In this document: positions 59,977-64,000 of the stretch, piece by piece | Position numbering within the stretch: the stretch's first letter is position 1 | Layout of the letters: the number at the start of each line of letters is the position of its first letter | From: Clostridium swellfunianum | GTDB taxonomy: Bacteria > Bacillota > Clostridia > Clostridiales > Clostridiaceae | Assembly: GCF_023656515.1 (NCBI RefSeq) | Contig: NZ_JAMOFV010000006.1 | Span: 1,587,242-1,651,241, forward strand | Length of the DNA: 64,000 nucleotides | Direction: 5' to 3' | Notes under the pieces: model-generated | What the model saw: the letters and a program-made list of their open reading frames with translations, nothing else | The model's database searches: none | Told to the model about the DNA's origin: nothing | Translations under genes and position numbers: made by a program

Positions 59977-61194
59977 TTATCCTACAGTAGGAAAGTCTCC
60001 ATCCCATGCAATTTCTCTGTATCTTATTGGATCAGTATCGCCTTCAGTACTGAATAATAATACTCTTGAATTTTCATCAAGCTTTAATGCCTTCTTCAAT
60101 TCCTGCATATCATCTCTTGTCATTATTGATGATATAAGTCCTGCTGTTACCGCTCCTGATTCTCCAGAAATAACTCTCTTGTCTCCCTTTAATGGATTTC
60201 CAAGAACTCTCATTCCTCTTGCAGCTACCCAGTCAGGGCATGATACAAAGGCTTTGCTGTAGTCTCTTAATACCTTCCAGCCAATAGTATTTGGCTCACC
60301 ACAAGCTAGTCCAGCCATGATAGTTGGCATATCTCCGCCTACTACTCTTGGCTCACCATCATTAGCTAAAGCTGACTTATAAAGACATGCTGCTTCATCA
60401 GCTTCTACAATAACAGTTGTTGGACAGTTATCTCCAAATACAGAAGCAAAATATCCTTGTACAGCTCCAGCTAAGGAACCAACACCTGCTTGTACAAAAA
60501 TATGAGTTGGTCTTTCAACACCCATTTCATTAAGCTGTTCTAACGCTTCTGAAGCCATTGTTCCATACCCTTGCATAATCCAAGCTGGTATTTCTTCATA
60601 GCCATCCCATGCAGTATCTTGAACTACTACCCAGCCATGCTTTTCAGCATTTTCAGCCGCAAGTCTAACTGCATCATCATAGTTCATATCTGTTATAGAA
60701 GCTTCTGCACCTTCAGCTTGAATGTTCTTAAGGCGGATAAACGAAGAACCTTTTGGCATGTACACAACTGATGTTTGCTTAAGCTGTCTTGCTGTCCATG
60801 CAACTCCTCTTCCATGATTTCCGTCTGTTGCGGTAACGAAAGTTATTTCTCCAAGTTGTTTTCTAATTTCATCTGAAGTTAGTTTTTCATAGCTAAGCTC
60901 TGAAATATCTTTATTAAGTTTTTGCGCTAAGTATTTAGCCATGGCATAAGAACCACCAAGCACTTTAAAAGCATTTAAACCAAACCGATGTGATTCATCT
61001 TTAATATAAATTCCGCCAACTCCTAAATCCTTTGCCAAATGATCTAAATTAACAAGTGGAGTTTTAGTATACTCAGGAAAGCTTTCGTGAAACTTTCTAG
61101 CCTTGTTTATTTCTTCTTTACCTAAAAAATCAATATTAGTCTTTTCTTTTTTTACTGACATTTCATTTTCTTTCCATAAAATACTTTTTTTCAT
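59977..61194 (-). CDS. ygeX: 2,3-diaminopropionate ammonia-lyase
   Basis: The 405-aa PLP enzyme of fold type II has the PLP-Lys in ESHRFGLNAFKVLGGSYA, TDGNHGRGVAW for the phosphate loop, and AGVGSLAGAVQGYF. It splits 2,3-diaminopropionate to pyruvate and two ammonia. It is the first gene of the cluster, ~40 bases downstream of an excellent sigma-54 promoter. The start codon at 61194 has GAGG seven bases upstream. The product pyruvate joins central metabolism; ridA in the same cluster removes the aminoacrylate by-product. Confidence 0.92.
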   Translation of the reverse strand: MKKSILWKENEMSVKKEKTNIDFLGKEEINKARKFHESFPEYTKTPLVNLDHLAKDLGVGGIYIKDESHRFGLNAFKVLGGSYAMAKYLAQKLNKDISELSYEKLTSDEIRKQLGEITFVTATDGNHGRGVAWTARQLKQTSVVYMPKGSSFIRLKNIQAEGAEASITDMNYDDAVRLAAENAEKHGWVVVQDTAWDGYEEIPAWIMQGYGTMASEALEQLNEMGVERPTHIFVQAGVGSLAGAVQGYFASVFGDNCPTTVIVEADEAACLYKSALANDGEPRVVGGDMPTIMAGLACGEPNTIGWKVLRDYSKAFVSCPDWVAARGMRVLGNPLKGDKRVISGESGAVTAGLISSIMTRDDMQELKKALKLDENSRVLLFSTEGDTDPIRYREIAWDGDFPTVG

Positions 61195-61233
61195 TTGTCT
61201 ACCTCGCTCTCTTAAATTTCTAAAATATATTAA

Positions 61234-61250
61234 AGCAACATCCGTGCCAA
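61234..61250 (-). promoter_or_regulatory. Sigma-54 promoter of the purine cluster
   Basis: On the minus strand TTGGCACGGATGTTGCT matches the -24/-12 consensus TTGGCACN5TTGCW exactly. It lies ~40 bases upstream of ygeX. The sigma-54 activator gene lies just beyond. Confidence 0.93.
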
Positions 61251-61282
61251 AACATAGCTATTAGAAAATTTATTTAAAAAAC

Positions 61283-61490
61283 TTTTGATAAAAAAACATC
61301 AAAAATTCTTCTATTAAAAGCATTTTAGGGCATAAAAAAAGGTTTAAGAACTCTTTTTCATGTTCTTAAACCTTACACACTGAAAAATTTATATATCCTT
61401 ATTTATCAAAATAATACTAATTATCAATTTGATAAATAACTTTTATTCATGTACCAACGATTTTTTCTATTTTTATTATCATTTCGATAA
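61283..61490 (-). promoter_or_regulatory. Repeated palindromic activator sites (UAS) for the sigma-54 activator
   Basis: Related half-sites recur upstream of the -24 element: TTTTGAT / ATCAAAA inverted pair at 61283-61304; TTATCAAA at 61403-61410; the 15-bp perfect palindrome TTATCAATTTGATAA at 61421-61435; and TTATCATTTCGATAA at 61476-61490, the last overlapping the activator's stop codon. They stand ~35 to ~240 bases upstream of -24, the range used by enhancer-binding proteins. Confidence 0.6.
61339..61374 (-). terminator. Terminator after the sigma-54 activator gene
   Basis: A 13-bp perfect stem (AAGGTTTAAGAAC / GTTCTTAAACCTT) is followed by TTTTTTTATG on the minus strand. It lies between the activator gene and the ygeX promoter. 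Confidence 0.9.
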
Positions 61491-63254
61491 ATCTTGTTTC
61501 ATTTCCTCCAACTTTCGATACAAAGTTGCAATTCCTATACCTAATTTTTGTGCAGCTAGTTTTTTTCCTTTAACATCACTTCCATATAACTCCAATGCCC
61601 TTGATATATACTGTTGTTCTATTTCCTTTAATGGTACAATAACTCCTTCATCTTCTACCACAGCACAAAATGAATTTCTACTTTTATTCTTACTATTTAA
61701 TATTCCCATTGGCAGGGTTTCCCTATCTAATACTCCGCTTTCATCCGCCATGTTAACCATAAATTCAATAACATTTTCAAGCTCTCTCACGTTACCAGGC
61801 CAGGTGTAGCTTTTAAGCACACTCATAGCTTCTTCATCTACCTTCAAATTCTTGTTATTAAACATTTTCTCGTAACGCTGAAGCATCTTCAAAACCATCA
61901 CTTCAATGTCTTCTCCTCGTTCTCTAAGAGGGGGCACTTCAATAGGTATAACATTAAGCCTATAGTATAAATCTTCTCTGAACTTTCCTTCTTCAACCAT
62001 CTGCTTAAGATTTTTGTTTGTTGCTGCAATTACTCTTATATCTAAATCAATCAATTGGTTTGAACCTATCCTAACTATCTTTCTTTCCTGCAGTACTCTT
62101 AGTATTTTTACTTGAAGATATAAAGGCATATCTCCTATTTCATCAAGAAAAATAACGCCCTTGTTAGCAAGCTCAAATTTTCCTACTCTTCCATTAGAAT
62201 CTGCACCGCTGAAGGCACCTCTTACATATCCAAATAATTCGCTTTCAAGAAGGGTGTCCGGTATAGCTCCGCAGTTAATCGCAATAAAAGGCTTATTCCA
62301 CCTGTCGCTTTCCGCATGAATTGCCCTTGCAATAAGTTCTTTACCAGTTCCGCTTTCTCCGCTTATGAGTACTGTGGATTTTGAGTTGGCAACCTTTTTT
62401 ATCTTCTCCTTAACCTGAACCATTGAGGTTGACTTAGCAATAATGTCCTCTGTTCTAATAGTTTGCCAAACATAAGTGGCTGCAGCCTCTAGCTTCCCCC
62501 TCTTTATCTCGTTAAAAACAAAAATTCTATCATAGGGTGGAAGAGAAGGAAAAATAGGTATTAGCTTACCCATAAACTCCATCTTTTTACTCTCAAATTT
62601 AACAGTAAATACTTCCTCATTCATGATGCTTTCGTTACAAGAAGTAATATCTATAATTTTTTTAAAATATGTTTGGGAAGCCCTTAACTGCTTCACTGCT
62701 GGCTGATTCATATGCATAATTTCATTGTCCTTATTAATAACCAAGACTCCTTTATCAAAGCTATCAATAACCTGGTTCAACACATGGAGCATTCCTTTGT
62801 TTCTTTCCTTCTCCATGTGTTCGTATACTTTTGAGCTTATAAAATCAGCAATCTGCATTAAGAATGGACGGTAAGAAACCATATTCTTTATGAGTATATC
62901 CTTCTGCTCATAGCTTGAACAAACAAGTCCTATTACGCCTATTATTTCATCTCCCAACCTTATAGGAGTACAAATTTGCATCTTTTCAACACAATTGTTT
63001 TTATTTTCACATTCCTCGCATAAGAAATAATTTCCTGGATTCTCTATTACGTGTTGTTCACCAGTTCTCAATACATGGCTGTACACCATGCCTTCCCTTG
63101 TTAAATCTTCATTTATTTTATCTTCATACATACCTGTCCCAGCTATTCTTACGAGATTTTTATCCACTATCTCAACGTCTACATTTATAACCTGAGAAAT
63201 TACGTTTGCGTATTTAATTACAGTATCTTGAATTTGCTTTAAAATTGACTCCAT
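61479..63254 (-). CDS. ygeV: Sigma-54-dependent transcriptional activator (YgeV-like)
   Basis: The 591-aa protein has an N-terminal sensor region (~1-160) with a Cys-rich stretch (CEECENKNNCVEKMQIC, ~79-95). A PAS-like domain (~165-270, from VIDSFDKGVLVINKDNEIMHMNQPA) follows. The AAA+ domain (~290-515) has GESGTGKELIARAIH, GAFSGAD (in place of the usual GAFTGA sigma-54 contact loop), FLDEIGDMP and RLNVIPIEVPPLRERG. A Fis-type helix-turn-helix (KKLAAQKLGIGIATLYRKL) ends it. It should activate the ygeX promoter in response to a purine-related or redox signal. E. coli YgeV is of almost the same length (592). Confidence 0.93.
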   Translation of the reverse strand: MESILKQIQDTVIKYANVISQVINVDVEIVDKNLVRIAGTGMYEDKINEDLTREGMVYSHVLRTGEQHVIENPGNYFLCEECENKNNCVEKMQICTPIRLGDEIIGVIGLVCSSYEQKDILIKNMVSYRPFLMQIADFISSKVYEHMEKERNKGMLHVLNQVIDSFDKGVLVINKDNEIMHMNQPAVKQLRASQTYFKKIIDITSCNESIMNEEVFTVKFESKKMEFMGKLIPIFPSLPPYDRIFVFNEIKRGKLEAAATYVWQTIRTEDIIAKSTSMVQVKEKIKKVANSKSTVLISGESGTGKELIARAIHAESDRWNKPFIAINCGAIPDTLLESELFGYVRGAFSGADSNGRVGKFELANKGVIFLDEIGDMPLYLQVKILRVLQERKIVRIGSNQLIDLDIRVIAATNKNLKQMVEEGKFREDLYYRLNVIPIEVPPLRERGEDIEVMVLKMLQRYEKMFNNKNLKVDEEAMSVLKSYTWPGNVRELENVIEFMVNMADESGVLDRETLPMGILNSKNKSRNSFCAVVEDEGVIVPLKEIEQQYISRALELYGSDVKGKKLAAQKLGIGIATLYRKLEEMKQDLSK

Positions 63255-63387
63255 ATTTATGACACTCCTCGAAAAAATGCTTCGAACTCTTTTGTAACAA
63301 TTTATAAAATTAATTGTAATACATATTCAAAGTATTCTATTTTTATTTTATCAACTAAAATTTATTAATACAATGTAATAAAAAAGG

Positions 63388-63428
63388 AAACCCTTTTATT
63401 CTATACGCTTTCCTGAATAAAAGGGTTT
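63388..63428 (-). terminator. Terminator after the MOSC gene
   Basis: The stem AAACCCTTTTATT / AATAAAAGGGTTT is followed by CCTTTTTTATT on the minus strand. Confidence 0.85.
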
Positions 63429-63432
63429 GCTA

Positions 63433-63867
63433 TTATCTGTTTAAAACCTCAACTGTATCTCCAATCTTAATATTTCCGCCTATTAAAACCTTTGCAAATA
63501 TACCTTCACGAGGCATTATGCAATCTCCTACTGTATTATAAATGTTACAACGGTCATGGCATACCTTTCCTATTTGGGTTACTTCTAAGAGAACCTTTCC
63601 TATTTCTAGTTTCGTTCCAATAGGCAGTTTTGCCAAATCAATATCGCTTACAACTATATTTTCTCCAAAGGCTCCAAACTTTACGTTTATTCCCTTAGCT
63701 CTAAACTCCTCAATCTTTTCAAAGGATAATAAACTTACCTGTCTATGCCAATTACCAGCATGAGCATCTCCCTTTAGTCCAAAGTTTTCAATAAGTTCTA
63801 TTTCTGGTACGTTGAATTTTGCTGTGCCTTTCTTCTCGCTGATACAAATTGCATGAATTTGTCCCAT
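63433..63867 (-). CDS. MOSC domain protein
   Basis: The 144-aa protein starts at ATG 63867, nine bases after GAGG; the longer frame to 63990 runs into a repeat and is not credible. It is a short MOSC protein: ENFGLKGDAHAGNWHRQVSLLS, FGAFGENIVVSDIDL and GKVCHDRCNIYNTVGDCIMPREGIFA, whose conserved Cys is thought to carry a sulfur or bind cofactor. MOSC proteins take part in molybdenum cofactor sulfuration or metal-sulfur handling. It fits with moaC, xdhC and the xanthine dehydrogenase in the same region. Confidence 0.85.
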   Translation of the reverse strand: MGQIHAICISEKKGTAKFNVPEIELIENFGLKGDAHAGNWHRQVSLLSFEKIEEFRAKGINVKFGAFGENIVVSDIDLAKLPIGTKLEIGKVLLEVTQIGKVCHDRCNIYNTVGDCIMPREGIFAKVLIGGNIKIGDTVEVLNR

Positions 63868-63902
63868 TTTTATACGCCTCTTTTCATTATAACTGTAATC
63901 CA

Positions 63903-64000
63903 CCGTAAAAGCCCATTTAGGGCTTTGGCTTCGCCCCGGGGAACTCTTATATCGCTCGTTCCCACTCGCAGAGTTCCCGTAAAAGCCCATTTAGGGCTTT
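63903..64000. repeat. Tandem hairpin repeat, continues past the window
   Basis: A 24-base unit, CCGTAAAAGCCCATTTAGGG plus CTTT, occurs at 63903-63926 and again at 63977-64000 (period 74). Each holds the hairpin AAAGCCC-ATTTA-GGGCTTT. Between them, GGGAACTCT and AGAGTTCCC form a second hairpin. The block is clearly more GC-rich than its surroundings and the second copy is cut by the window edge. Confidence 0.75.

Noticed and set aside
63868..63990. 41-residue N-terminal extension of the MOSC protein
   Set aside because: It is translated repeat sequence. ATG 63867 has a ribosome site and the normal MOSC start.
1..64000. CRISPR arrays, rRNA or tRNA genes
   Set aside because: No regularly spaced direct repeats with unique spacers and no rRNA or tRNA signature were seen on either strand.

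Overview
The window looks like chromosomal DNA of a Clostridium-type, low-GC anaerobic Firmicute. The sequence is strongly AT-rich, ribosome-binding sites are strong (GGAGG type), and the gene families are typical of Clostridium: GntP permease, DUF2268 protease, GH84 and GH3 hexosaminidases, a YgeX/YgeY/SsnA purine cluster and a clostridial MOSC protein. Almost every gene is on the minus strand. Only a DnaA-domain-I-like gene, a DEAD-box helicase and an ABC-F gene are on the plus strand. No rRNA, tRNA or CRISPR array was seen. All calls come from reading the sequence; no searches were run.

Layout, left to right. 1-2.6 kb: a truncated tandem GNAT acetyltransferase, a heme oxygenase behind a Fur-box promoter, and a DUF2268 zinc protease. 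2.8-7.9 kb: two secreted N-acetylhexosaminidases (GH84 with discoidin domains, and GH3) behind a promoter and a terminator-like leader. 8-11.3 kb: an accessory replication-type module (DnaB helicase, DnaD-like protein, unknown protein) next to a sigma factor whose promoter carries SOS boxes. A 266-bp palindromic MITE follows. 11.8-18.7 kb: DUF4173/XRE/DUF2975 operon, a heterodimeric ABC exporter and an oxidoreductase. 19-28.9 kb: stand-alone DnaA domain I protein, GntP permease, DEAD-box helicase, purine permease, ABC-F ATPase, infC with an ATT start and a small upstream ORF, and an APC permease under a tandem glycine riboswitch.

29-43.5 kb is a hexuronate region: uxaC, uxaB, uxaA and kdgK, a sugar ABC transporter with a cre site, and a YesM/YesN-type two-component system. 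An orphan TRAP-type solute-binding protein sits between uxaA and the kinase. Together these can take up hexuronate-type sugars and convert galacturonate through tagaturonate, altronate and KDG to KDPG. The KDPG aldolase gene is not in the window. 43.7-47.5 kb is a maltose-type PTS operon: GH4 6-phospho-alpha-glucosidase, EIICB and an RpiR regulator.

47.7-63.9 kb is a purine/urate-type catabolic cluster: ygeX, ygeY, a D-aminoacylase-like gene, ssnA, a xanthine/urate permease, a hydantoinase, a fused xanthine dehydrogenase, ridA, moaC and xdhC. It has an evident sigma-54 promoter and is preceded by a YgeV-like sigma-54 activator gene and a MOSC gene. The window ends in a GC-richer repeat that continues beyond the edge.

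The signals I rate highest are the orphan TRAP binding protein embedded in a two-component/uronate operon, the SOS-controlled sigma factor beside the helicase module, the infC leader, the sigma-54 promoter with repeated palindromic activator sites, and the stand-alone DnaA domain I protein.
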